A DNA stretch of 24,520 nucleotides from a virus, in IMG/VR virus record IMGVR_UViG_3300047557_003395, positions 1 to 24,520 of that record; one strand, 5' to 3'. Positions 6,688 through 13,811 of this stretch are shown here, in pieces. Positions within the stretch are counted from its first letter, which is position 1. Each line of letters opens with the position of its first letter. The translations under genes and the position numbers were made by a program. Below the pieces are notes generated by a model. That model was given only the letters and a program-made list of their open reading frames with translations. It was not told where the DNA came from and made no database searches.

Positions 6688-8205
6688 ATGAGAGCATTTG
6701 AATTATTAGTCGAAGCCGAAGGCGGAATGTGGGATCGCATGCTAGAGAAAAAATCTGGCAAAAACATACAGTTTACCGACGGAACGAATACTTACGATCT
6801 GCTTAATGTAGCAGTATTTCCCCAAGACGATCGATTAAAATATGAACAGGATCCTAACGATCCTGCCCAAACTGTTGATGTACAGATCAAGAAAGACACT
6901 GAAGATTTCGCTCGACAGCAAGGCGCTATCGTGCAAAAAACCATACCGGGTCAAAAAAGAAATGCAGCAGCGATGGTCGTTATCCTAGGCGATCAAACTA
7001 AAAAATTAGCTTTCATCAAATATTTCCAATTTAAGAAAGATAGACATCCTCCTCTGTACTGGCAAACATCTGTTTTTGCAGGTGACACTGGGCTGAAACA
7101 AACAGACACTGGTAAATCAGCTACCGCTAAAGCTGCTGAGATTAGAATCAGTCCGTATGATATCGTTGATCCGGGTCGTCTCTATGATATTAATTCGATA
7201 CCTAATATCATAGCTCAAAAGTTAAAAACCAGAACAGATTTGCCCCCTGCACTTAGATCAGGGTTGTATGCGTTAGCTGACGATCTTTTGAAAAATACTA
7301 CTCCTACACCTGTACCAAACATCGAAGGCTATCAAGATCAAGTCGAAGTTGTTTTCGGTGAATCAGTTCAGCCCATAGCATTGGCAAACAACAACAGAGT
7401 GACAGGCTCGTATAAAGATGCTGAAAAAAATTTATTGAATCCAATGGGAGTCTCATGGAGCGATTTTAAGCAGGTCAGCTTCGGTGGATTCGGTGAACAG
7501 ATAGGAGACTCTTATCTGCATGCCGGTGAAGTAAAATTAACTGTCAGCAGTAAAGGCAAAAAAGGAGCCAATGCTAGCCTAACAGGTGCTATGGAAACCA
7601 TAGAAAAATATCCAGATGAATTTGGGCCAGGAACTGCGTTCAGTAAAAAATACAAAAAGTTAATGCCCGTTTTTCAAATTCTACATCAGGAAAATGCTAT
7701 TCCAGGAGTCATCAAGGCTTCTGTGTTTTTAAAAATCATTACCCAAGAAGAAGCAGATTATATACAAAGTATCTATGGTAAAGGCACAGGAACTGTAGAA
7801 GAACTACAAAATTATCCAAATCTTTCTACTGTGTACAAAGCTAAAATGTTTATGGGTCAGGAAGTTACTAATAAAAAAGGTGTGGTCAGAAAGTCTGCTC
7901 AAGGAGTTGATCCTAGCAATCCCAAGTTTCAGATGGGATATCATCTCTTGGGAAATCTAGCTAAACTGCTAAAAATCAAACTCAATGAAGATGTAGCACT
8001 AATGACCAGCTTCTTTAAAGCGGTGTTAAACAAGTCTTCGATGGTCCAAGTTTATACATCGACTAAACGTAATGAGAAAGGTATTTGGTTTGATAATTTC
8101 AAAGTGATATGGCCGCCTACTTTCTCCGGAAATATCGTTATAGAATCAGATCACTACACATCAAATGCTAGACCAAGCAAAAAGGTCAGCTTCAAATTCG
8201 ATTAA
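6688..8205 (+). CDS. putative capsid-packaged internal protein with capsid-targeting N-terminus, 505 aa
   Basis: The N-terminus MRAFELLVEAEGG resembles the capsid-targeting sequence of T4 internal proteins (MKTYQEFIAEAS in IPIII), including a T4 prohead-protease-type site L-x-E followed by a small residue (LVE|A). This suggests the protein is packed into the prohead, clipped, and injected with the DNA or left in the capsid. The body is soluble and not recognised. It contains GEVKLTVSSKGKKG near residues 290-305, an E-x-K pattern seen in PD-(D/E)XK nucleases, but the other motifs could not be placed. A basic segment and a beta-rich C-terminal quarter (IWFDNFKVIWPPTFSG) are visible. A late-like promoter directly precedes it, and the csg block follows after 70 bases. 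Confidence 0.85.
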   Translation: MRAFELLVEAEGGMWDRMLEKKSGKNIQFTDGTNTYDLLNVAVFPQDDRLKYEQDPNDPAQTVDVQIKKDTEDFARQQGAIVQKTIPGQKRNAAAMVVILGDQTKKLAFIKYFQFKKDRHPPLYWQTSVFAGDTGLKQTDTGKSATAKAAEIRISPYDIVDPGRLYDINSIPNIIAQKLKTRTDLPPALRSGLYALADDLLKNTTPTPVPNIEGYQDQVEVVFGESVQPIALANNNRVTGSYKDAEKNLLNPMGVSWSDFKQVSFGGFGEQIGDSYLHAGEVKLTVSSKGKKGANASLTGAMETIEKYPDEFGPGTAFSKKYKKLMPVFQILHQENAIPGVIKASVFLKIITQEEADYIQSIYGKGTGTVEELQNYPNLSTVYKAKMFMGQEVTNKKGVVRKSAQGVDPSNPKFQMGYHLLGNLAKLLKIKLNEDVALMTSFFKAVLNKSSMVQVYTSTKRNEKGIWFDNFKVIWPPTFSGNIVIESDHYTSNARPSKKVSFKFD

Positions 8206-8240
8206 AAATTCTCGCAGCATTTAATTTCAAATCAATTCGC

Positions 8241-8271
8241 TCTAAATACTAATACCGTGTACCGGGAGCGA
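8241..8271 (+). promoter_or_regulatory. candidate late promoter and ribosome site of the csg operon
   Basis: TCTAAATA (8241-8248) matches the TAAATA core of T4-like late promoters. It is followed, after about 15 bases, by GGGAGCGA (8264-8271), a ribosome site of the same unusual form as before three other genes, then ATG at 8276. The 70-base gap between 8206 and 8275 holds nothing else I can identify. Confidence 0.45.
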
Positions 8272-8275
8272 AAAA

Positions 8276-8782
8276 ATGAGAAGTGCAAAAGTAATTTTAA
8301 TTACGTTGTTGATACCTTCAGTGGTCTCGGCAGCAGAATTAGTTCACAATTTTAATAGTCCAGCTTTTTCTGGAATTGGTTATAGTTCTCACGTTCTAAC
8401 GATCAAACAGTTAGAAGATCAGCAGAAAGATAAAAATAAAGCAGCCGCAGAAGCCTTACAGGCTAAAATGGAAAGAGATGCTGCTAATACCCCTGTGGCT
8501 AGATTCCTAGCTAATGTAGAATCTAGAATTTTTTCACAGTTAGCTAAACAAATGACTGATAGCTTGTTTGGAGAAGGCGTCAACGCCTGCGCACCAACTG
8601 CTGCTAATGCTGCGACCATTAATTATTGTGGAACCATTAATAATGTAGGCGGCGAAGAAAATGGTAGTACGATTAGATGGTGGATCACAGAAGGAACTAA
8701 CGGAAATATGATCCACATAAATGTAAACGGTCCTGGCGGAAATACCACTATGGTAATTCCTGCTAATACGTTCTTTTTCTAA
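8276..8782 (+). CDS. csgF: CsgF-like curli secretion accessory protein
   Basis: The 168-residue protein has a Sec signal peptide (about residues 1-19, cut after VVSA). Its mature N-terminus is AELVHNFNSPAFSG, resembling the CsgF start T-F-Q-F-R-N-P-N-F-G-G, the segment that plugs into the CsgG pore. A helical linker, VARFLANVESRIFSQLAKQ, and a beta-rich C-terminus follow, as in CsgF. In E. coli CsgF sits on the outer side of CsgG and couples secretion to nucleation of the amyloid fibre at the cell surface. It lies directly before csgG, the expected order. It is about 30 residues longer than E. coli CsgF, the extra part being a Lys/Ala-rich helix and a Cys-containing segment (NACAPTAANAATINYCG) that may form a disulfide. 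Confidence 0.87.
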   Translation: MRSAKVILITLLIPSVVSAAELVHNFNSPAFSGIGYSSHVLTIKQLEDQQKDKNKAAAEALQAKMERDAANTPVARFLANVESRIFSQLAKQMTDSLFGEGVNACAPTAANAATINYCGTINNVGGEENGSTIRWWITEGTNGNMIHINVNGPGGNTTMVIPANTFFF

Positions 8783-8791
8783 GGATAGCAT

Positions 8792-9949
8792 ATGAGAAGA
8801 ACATTAATGTCATTAGCAATAGTAACACTGCTTGGAGGCTGTGCGACTGGATCTGCTATCAGAGAACAGCTGACCGGAAATCAATTTGATGAGCCCAAAA
8901 CCGAACCAAGCGTACTTTTGAAAAAAGATCAATATCAAGTTCCACCGCCCGCTGGTGGACCAATCACTGTAGCTGTTTATACCTTCTTAGATAAAACAGG
9001 GCAAAGAAAATCTCAGCAAAATATCGCTAGTTTAAGCTCTGCTGTAACGCAAGGTGCTGAAAATTATCTTATCAAGGCTCTACAAGATGCCGGAGATGCA
9101 CGTTGGTTTACAGTAGTTGAACGTGTCGGGCTAGATAATCTAATCAAAGAGCGTCAGATGATTAGACAGATGCGCGAGCAATATCAGGGAAAAGATGCTA
9201 AACCTTTGCCTCCTATGATGTTTGCAGGTGTTATTGTTGAAGGTGCAATCGTAGGATACGATTCAAACACACTAACTGGTGGAAGCGGATTTAGATTCCT
9301 AGGAATCGGAGCGACTACTCAATATCAGAGCGATACAGTTACAGTGGTATTAAGAACTGTGAGCGTAGCGACCGGAGAAGTTTTAACATCTGTTACTATA
9401 ACAAAAACTGTGTTAAGTTACATGGATAAACTAGGAGTTTTAAAATTTGTTGAACAGGGAACACAGGCAGTTGAAGCAGAAACGGGAGCCAGCATCAATG
9501 AAAGTATTAACAAAGCTACGAATATTGCGATTCAGGCAGCAGTAGTCTCAACTATTCGAGAAGGTGCAAGAAAAGGACACTGGGCATTTAAAGAGGAGGA
9601 AAAAACTAATGAGTTGGTACAAAAGAATACCCCATCTAAAACAGCCCCCGAAACAGCACCCTCGACACCAAAGTCCGATGAGCCAAGAATTATACCAACA
9701 GAAAATTCACCAGTGCTTGACGGATCAGGAAAGCCAATCGCAAATGTTGAAAGGCAGGGAGATACAAAAAAAGGAACAGTGACAGACTGGGTGAATTTAA
9801 GAGTTGGCAAAGATCGAGGCAGTGATATTATCATAAAATTAAAACCAAATTCAGTGATCGAACTAGTCAGCGAAGCAGGAGAACACTATTACGTCAGGGT
9901 TGACGGAAAGGAAGGTTGGATAGCGAAGAAATTTATTAAGGTACAATAA
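8792..9949 (+). CDS. csgG: CsgG-like outer-membrane curli secretion channel with added SH3 domain
   Basis: The 385-residue protein is a lipoprotein (lipobox LLGGC, Cys17) closely following CsgG: VAVYTFLDKTGQ, WFTVVERVGLDNLIKERQ, VEGAIVGYDSNTLTGGSGF, FLGIGATTQYQSDTVTVVLR and VSVATGEVLTSVTITKT-VLSY. CsgG forms a nonameric outer-membrane channel that exports unfolded curlin subunits. E. coli CsgG is 277 residues. Here a Pro/Thr/Ser-rich linker (about 270-325) leads to an extra bacterial SH3 domain (about 327-385, ending GWIAKKFIKVQ), which may bind peptidoglycan. By hand alignment the pore constriction Tyr51/Asn55/Phe56 is replaced by Gln76/Ser80/Leu81, although a one-residue gap makes this tentative. 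Nine bases separate it from csgF, so it is one operon. Confidence 0.95.
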   Translation: MRRTLMSLAIVTLLGGCATGSAIREQLTGNQFDEPKTEPSVLLKKDQYQVPPPAGGPITVAVYTFLDKTGQRKSQQNIASLSSAVTQGAENYLIKALQDAGDARWFTVVERVGLDNLIKERQMIRQMREQYQGKDAKPLPPMMFAGVIVEGAIVGYDSNTLTGGSGFRFLGIGATTQYQSDTVTVVLRTVSVATGEVLTSVTITKTVLSYMDKLGVLKFVEQGTQAVEAETGASINESINKATNIAIQAAVVSTIREGARKGHWAFKEEEKTNELVQKNTPSKTAPETAPSTPKSDEPRIIPTENSPVLDGSGKPIANVERQGDTKKGTVTDWVNLRVGKDRGSDIIIKLKPNSVIELVSEAGEHYYVRVDGKEGWIAKKFIKVQ

Positions 9950-9979
9950 CAATAATAATAACGTACCAAGGAGCGAACA

Positions 9980-10777
9980 ATGATTAAAAATAATTACAGC
10001 AAAATGGCCTTTATAATGGCGGCCATGTTTTGGGGATCGGGAGTCTACGCACAGACTGCCGCAACAGGCCCAAACAAAGTATACATAGAACAATTAGGAA
10101 ATTCTAACACGATTACTATACAGCAAGTAGGAGGTACCAATAATGTGGGCGGCACTAATACCACATCTACTACTGTTAGCACAACTTCGCCTATAGGAAT
10201 AACTACCTTAGTTCCTGAAGCGCCAAGTTCTTCCAACTATGCTACTATAACAGGCAGTTCTAATACCCTAGCAATTACTCAAACAGGAGATAGCAACTCG
10301 GCTCAATATAATATCAAAGGTAATAATAATGCCTACACTAGCACAGTTACTGGAGATGGAAATCAAACTAAATTAACTGTGGGAAATGTAAACACAAACG
10401 GTCTAAGAAATGTTATTACAGAAACTATAACCGGAGACAATAACTTAGTCATTCAAAATGTAGTAGGAACAGATAACTCTACTATTACATCTATCACGGG
10501 AAATAGTAATCAGATTACTAGCGATCAGACCACTAGCTATGGAACTATTACCAATACCGTATCTGGTAATTCGAACGTATTTAATATACAACAAATCGAT
10601 GCTGGGCCTCATATTTTAGCAATGGCCACAACAGGTGATTATAACAGTATTACTACGCAACAACAAGGTACCAATGCTACTACTGTTAATATACAAACAA
10701 CAGGAAGTCATAATACCATTACCGTGAGAAGCAGCAGTTCTGCTATAGTTTCTCCTCAAACCGCAGTCGGGAGATAA
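9980..10777 (+). CDS. curlin-repeat secreted protein (CsgA/CsgB-like), 265 aa
   Basis: After a signal peptide (cleavage about residue 24, VYAQ) the protein is almost wholly Asn/Gln/Thr/Ser/Gly-rich with curlin-type repeats. The best is VYIEQLGNSNTITIQQVG (about residues 34-51). Weaker ones follow: ATITGSSNTLAITQTGDSN, ITGDNNLVIQNVVGTDNS, VSGNSNVFNIQQIDAG and TTGDYNSITTQQQGTN. Each is a strand-loop-strand with N/Q/G at turn positions as in CsgA, which stacks into cross-beta fibres. It probably is the fibre subunit exported by the adjacent CsgG/CsgF. The ribosome site is GGAGCGA (9970-9976). The repeats are irregular, with loops rich in Thr and Ser, so amyloid formation is an inference. No membrane segment is present after the signal. 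Confidence 0.87.
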   Translation: MIKNNYSKMAFIMAAMFWGSGVYAQTAATGPNKVYIEQLGNSNTITIQQVGGTNNVGGTNTTSTTVSTTSPIGITTLVPEAPSSSNYATITGSSNTLAITQTGDSNSAQYNIKGNNNAYTSTVTGDGNQTKLTVGNVNTNGLRNVITETITGDNNLVIQNVVGTDNSTITSITGNSNQITSDQTTSYGTITNTVSGNSNVFNIQQIDAGPHILAMATTGDYNSITTQQQGTNATTVNIQTTGSHNTITVRSSSSAIVSPQTAVGR

Positions 10778-10780
10778 TCC

Positions 10781-11878
10781 ATGCATTATCTCCTGCTGTT
10801 TTTGTTGGTAGTGATAAACAATTACGCTCAAGCAGGAATAGGAGTTGTATCAGATGCAAAGGGCACTTCGTGTCAAATAGAACGAAATAAAAATAAGATG
10901 GCAGGCACTAAAGGTGCTCAGGTTGAAAGCATGGATACGTATTCAACCGGAGCCTGTGTTAGCAATATAACTTTCAAAGATGATAGTAAAGTTAAGATTA
11001 CTGAAAACTCTAGATTAGTCATAGACGATTTCGTGTTTGATCCTAAAAAATCAGATGCCGGAAAAATAGGAATGAAAGTCGCTATGGGCACTGTTCGTAT
11101 GGCCAGCGGACAGATAGCTAAAAATAATCCACAACTAGCAAATATTAAAACACCTACAGCGACTATATCTGTTAGGGGTACAGATTTTTCTATGACCGTA
11201 GACGAAACCGGCCAAAGTTTGATAATGTTGCTTCCCAGCTGCAAAGAAGAAAGCGAGATGAAAAAATACGAGCTTGATGAACAGCGTTGTAAAGTAGGCA
11301 AGATCATTGTAGAAAACAGTGCAGGCATCGTAGAACTTGATAAAGCATTTGAAGCCACTTATGTGATCAGTAATTCTATTGTTCCTAGCCCGCCTGTGGT
11401 AGTTAATACCATCGAATCTAAAATCGGCAATAATTTAATTTTAGTGCAACCTACAGAAGTAGCAAACGCGGTCAAAGAACAAAGAAAAAGTCAAAGAGAT
11501 AAAGATTTAGAAGAGATGGAGGCAGAGGCTCAAAGAAGAATATCTCAAAGAATTGAGAAAGCCAACGAAGAGAATAAGAATGCAGAACTTTTACCTTTTA
11601 CATTTGACACAGGATCCAAAGGTTGTAATCCCAGTCTTAATGTTTGTGTAGCTTGGGAAAAAGCAGATGCTCCAGATATACAGAGTAAGGGAAGAGGCAT
11701 AGCATTTAGATCTAACGAAGATCACTATGCTGAAGTTAAGACCACAGGTTACGGTTCAAATACCTATGTGGCTATCATACACAACGATCAACACGCCGAC
11801 GCTATCATAGGTGATGGTAGTCCCGGGGGTAATGTTGTAATCATACGTCAAAGCTCCGGAGTTTTGAGAAGACCATGA
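10781..11878 (+). CDS. secreted FecR-domain protein, 365 aa
   Basis: The protein has an N-terminal signal peptide (cut near AQAGIG), then a FecR-type domain (about residues 20-180). The domain shows ITFKDDSKVKITENSRLVIDDF, KVAMGTVRMASGQIAK and TPTATISVRGTDFSMTVDE, the usual pattern of FecR domains found outside iron-siderophore systems. A charged coiled coil follows (about 225-268), then a Cys-containing beta-rich C-terminus (about 270-365). FecR domains of this secreted kind often sit beside CHASE2 cyclases in bacteria, and one lies two genes downstream. It could sense or bind something in the periplasm or at the surface. The start lies 3 bases after the curlin stop and the end overlaps the next gene in ATGA. 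Confidence 0.87.
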   Translation: MHYLLLFLLVVINNYAQAGIGVVSDAKGTSCQIERNKNKMAGTKGAQVESMDTYSTGACVSNITFKDDSKVKITENSRLVIDDFVFDPKKSDAGKIGMKVAMGTVRMASGQIAKNNPQLANIKTPTATISVRGTDFSMTVDETGQSLIMLLPSCKEESEMKKYELDEQRCKVGKIIVENSAGIVELDKAFEATYVISNSIVPSPPVVVNTIESKIGNNLILVQPTEVANAVKEQRKSQRDKDLEEMEAEAQRRISQRIEKANEENKNAELLPFTFDTGSKGCNPSLNVCVAWEKADAPDIQSKGRGIAFRSNEDHYAEVKTTGYGSNTYVAIIHNDQHADAIIGDGSPGGNVVIIRQSSGVLRRP

Positions 11879-13512
11879 TTGTAAGAATACTTGCTATTTT
11901 ATTTTTACTAGTATCATCGGTCGCTCATTCAGCAATCACCGATGGTAAGTTTGGTATTAATCAAATATTTGACGTGCAGTACTATTGGAGTGGCACTACA
12001 TTAAATGCCAGCAATTTCATAGCACCATACGATAAAAACTTTCAAACAGTTACAGTAACCAGTGGACAATATTTTCAATTCTTCGCCAGTACAACTAATC
12101 CTGGCAAATACGGTCTGGGTCTTTATAATAGCAACGGTACATTAGCCAAAGTCGTTCACGACTATGGTGACATAACTGCGTTAGGTAGTGGTGCTATATT
12201 TTATATAGGTTCGGGTTTCTTTGGTAACGTTATTAGTACTGCACAAGGTTACAGTTACGGAGCTAGTGCTACATTTACTAACATGGATACCAGCGTATCA
12301 TCAACAGACTTATCTAATTATACATGGGCCAGTACAACTCCGTTAGCCTCCGGACAAACTGCGGCTCCGGCCGGACCACCACCACCTGCACCTACGGCGA
12401 TTTATAATACAAGTTCTACAGTTTATATTACTAATCATTATCCAACCAGTAATAATAGTCCTGCAGGGGAAGGTGCTGCAAATGCCTTTGATAACAATCC
12501 TAATACCAAGTATCTAAATTTTGATAAAAAGAATGCTGGTGTGACAATAAAATTAAATCAGGGAAGAGTTGTTACTGGATTTACATTAACAACAGCTAAT
12601 GATTTTAGTGGTCGAGATCCTACAAGTTATAAACTATACGGAAGTAATGATGGTGCAAATTGGACACTAATCCAAGACGGAACGTTGTCTCTCAGTGAAA
12701 GTCGTTATTGGACCAGCTCTACTATTCCTGTTACTAATTCTACTGCTTATGTTTATTATTACATTTTTTTTCCTACTACCAAAGCAGGTGATGGATGCGG
12801 GTTGAATTGCAATAGTATGCAGATTGCAGAAATTACCTATTTCTATGACGCTAACAATACTACAACTTCAACGGCCACAGGAACATCAGTGAGCAATCCA
12901 GGAAGCTATTGCTGTGGAGGCGGTGAATCACCGTTCAATGCCAATGCATCCTTTTCGTCAAGGGTACAAACATTCACCAATAGAACAACTGCCGATAATC
13001 AAGTGTATATCGAACAAATAGGAAATTCAAATACTATAACTGTTCAGCAATCTGGAACTAGAAATAATTATGTTAATTATTACGGAAACGGAAGCTCAAA
13101 CACTGTAACTATAACTCAAATTGGAAATGCATCAACGACTGCAAATTACATTGAGTTGGATCTAGGAACCCAAACGGTTTCAGCTAATTTAAATACTGTG
13201 AACTTACAGCAGAACAGTACTGGAGGTTCAAAAAGAATCCTAGCCACAGTTACTGGAAATTCTAACACACTGTTAATACAACAGAAAGATAGCGGTAATC
13301 ATTACGCAGAAGTAAATCTCACAGGAGGAAATAAATCTGTCGACCTTACACAACAGGGTTCAGCCGGACATATGGCTAATATAGGATTACACGGTAATTC
13401 AACATCTTTAACTCTAACACAGAGCGGTTCTACACAACAGTTTTATAGTATAAATCACACCTGTACTACAGCCGGCGGATGTGCAGCTATTACTGTAACA
13501 CAAGGTCAATAA
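11875..13512 (+). CDS. discoidin-domain and curlin-repeat fusion protein, 545 aa
   Basis: Three parts can be seen after a signal peptide (about residues 1-19). First is an N-terminal beta-rich region of unknown kind ending in a Pro-rich linker (AGPPPPAPT). Next comes an F5/8 type C (discoidin) domain at about 183-323, with AANAFDNNPNTKYLNF, YKLYGSNDGANWTLI and MQIAEITYF. A Ser/Thr/Cys linker leads to curlin repeats from residue 377 to the end, opening with VYIEQIGNSNTITVQQSG. That opening is nearly the same as the first repeat of the upstream curlin. Discoidin domains bind sugars or lipids, so the protein may nucleate or cap curlin fibres while carrying an adhesive head. It begins in an ATGA overlap with the FecR gene. 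Confidence 0.88.
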   Translation: MIVRILAILFLLVSSVAHSAITDGKFGINQIFDVQYYWSGTTLNASNFIAPYDKNFQTVTVTSGQYFQFFASTTNPGKYGLGLYNSNGTLAKVVHDYGDITALGSGAIFYIGSGFFGNVISTAQGYSYGASATFTNMDTSVSSTDLSNYTWASTTPLASGQTAAPAGPPPPAPTAIYNTSSTVYITNHYPTSNNSPAGEGAANAFDNNPNTKYLNFDKKNAGVTIKLNQGRVVTGFTLTTANDFSGRDPTSYKLYGSNDGANWTLIQDGTLSLSESRYWTSSTIPVTNSTAYVYYYIFFPTTKAGDGCGLNCNSMQIAEITYFYDANNTTTSTATGTSVSNPGSYCCGGGESPFNANASFSSRVQTFTNRTTADNQVYIEQIGNSNTITVQQSGTRNNYVNYYGNGSSNTVTITQIGNASTTANYIELDLGTQTVSANLNTVNLQQNSTGGSKRILATVTGNSNTLLIQQKDSGNHYAEVNLTGGNKSVDLTQQGSAGHMANIGLHGNSTSLTLTQSGSTQQFYSINHTCTTAGGCAAITVTQGQ

Positions 13513-13515
13513 ATA
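13508..13515 (+). promoter_or_regulatory. candidate T4-like late promoter (AATAAATA)
   Basis: AATAAATA overlaps the stop codon of the curlin-discoidin gene and ends 5 bases before the ATG at 13521, the same spacing as at 6675-6688. No ribosome site lies between. A late start here would give a near-leaderless message for the small secreted protein and the cyclase. Confidence 0.45.
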
Positions 13516-13520
13516 CTTTT

Positions 13521-13811
13521 ATGAAAAAACTAGCATTGTTCCTATTGGTACCATCTTTCGTATGGGCACAAGGATCTACTACTGTAGAAAAACCTGTAGT
13601 TTGTAATTGGACATCTGTGGTTTTAGATACCCTAAGAGAAAAATATCAAGAAGAACCTGTATGGTTAGGAAAAGATGCTAAAAGTCAATACACATTATTT
13701 GTTAATCAAAAAACTGGCGCTTTTACCATAGTGCAGTTCAACAATGAAATAGCCTGTATACTAGGGGCCGGAGAATCTAGTATAAATCTACCTAATAAAT
13801 CTAACATATGA
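13521..13811 (+). CDS. small secreted hypothetical protein, 96 aa
   Basis: I chose ATG 13521, not an upstream in-frame start at 13479, because the resulting N-terminus MKKLALFLLVPSFVWAQ is a clear signal peptide and the longer version would bury it. The mature part (about 78 residues) contains one early and one late Cys (PVVCNWT and EIACILGAGE) that could form a disulfide, plus EEPVWLGKD and TGAFTIVQF. It is presumably periplasmic or exported. I do not recognise a named family; it does not look like CsgE or CsgC. It overlaps the cyclase start by 4 bases (ATGA), so they are likely co-translated. Confidence 0.82.
   Translation: MKKLALFLLVPSFVWAQGSTTVEKPVVCNWTSVVLDTLREKYQEEPVWLGKDAKSQYTLFVNQKTGAFTIVQFNNEIACILGAGESSINLPNKSNI

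Noticed and set aside
6688-8205. PD-(D/E)XK nuclease assignment for the 505-residue protein
   Set aside because: Only an E-x-K element (GEVKLTVSSKG) was seen; the preceding Asp and helix motifs could not be placed, so it is left as unknown.
8540-8791. Minus-strand frame overlapping csgF
   Set aside because: Fully opposite the csgF gene and without a ribosome site or recognisable product.
10078-13512. DNA-level tandem repeats or a CRISPR-like array in the curlin genes
   Set aside because: The periodicity is at protein level (curlin units), with divergent bases and no uniform spacers.
13521-13811. CsgE or CsgC identity for the small secreted protein
   Set aside because: Neither the CsgE pattern nor the CsgC beta-sandwich sequence is recognisable; only a signal peptide and two Cys support secretion.
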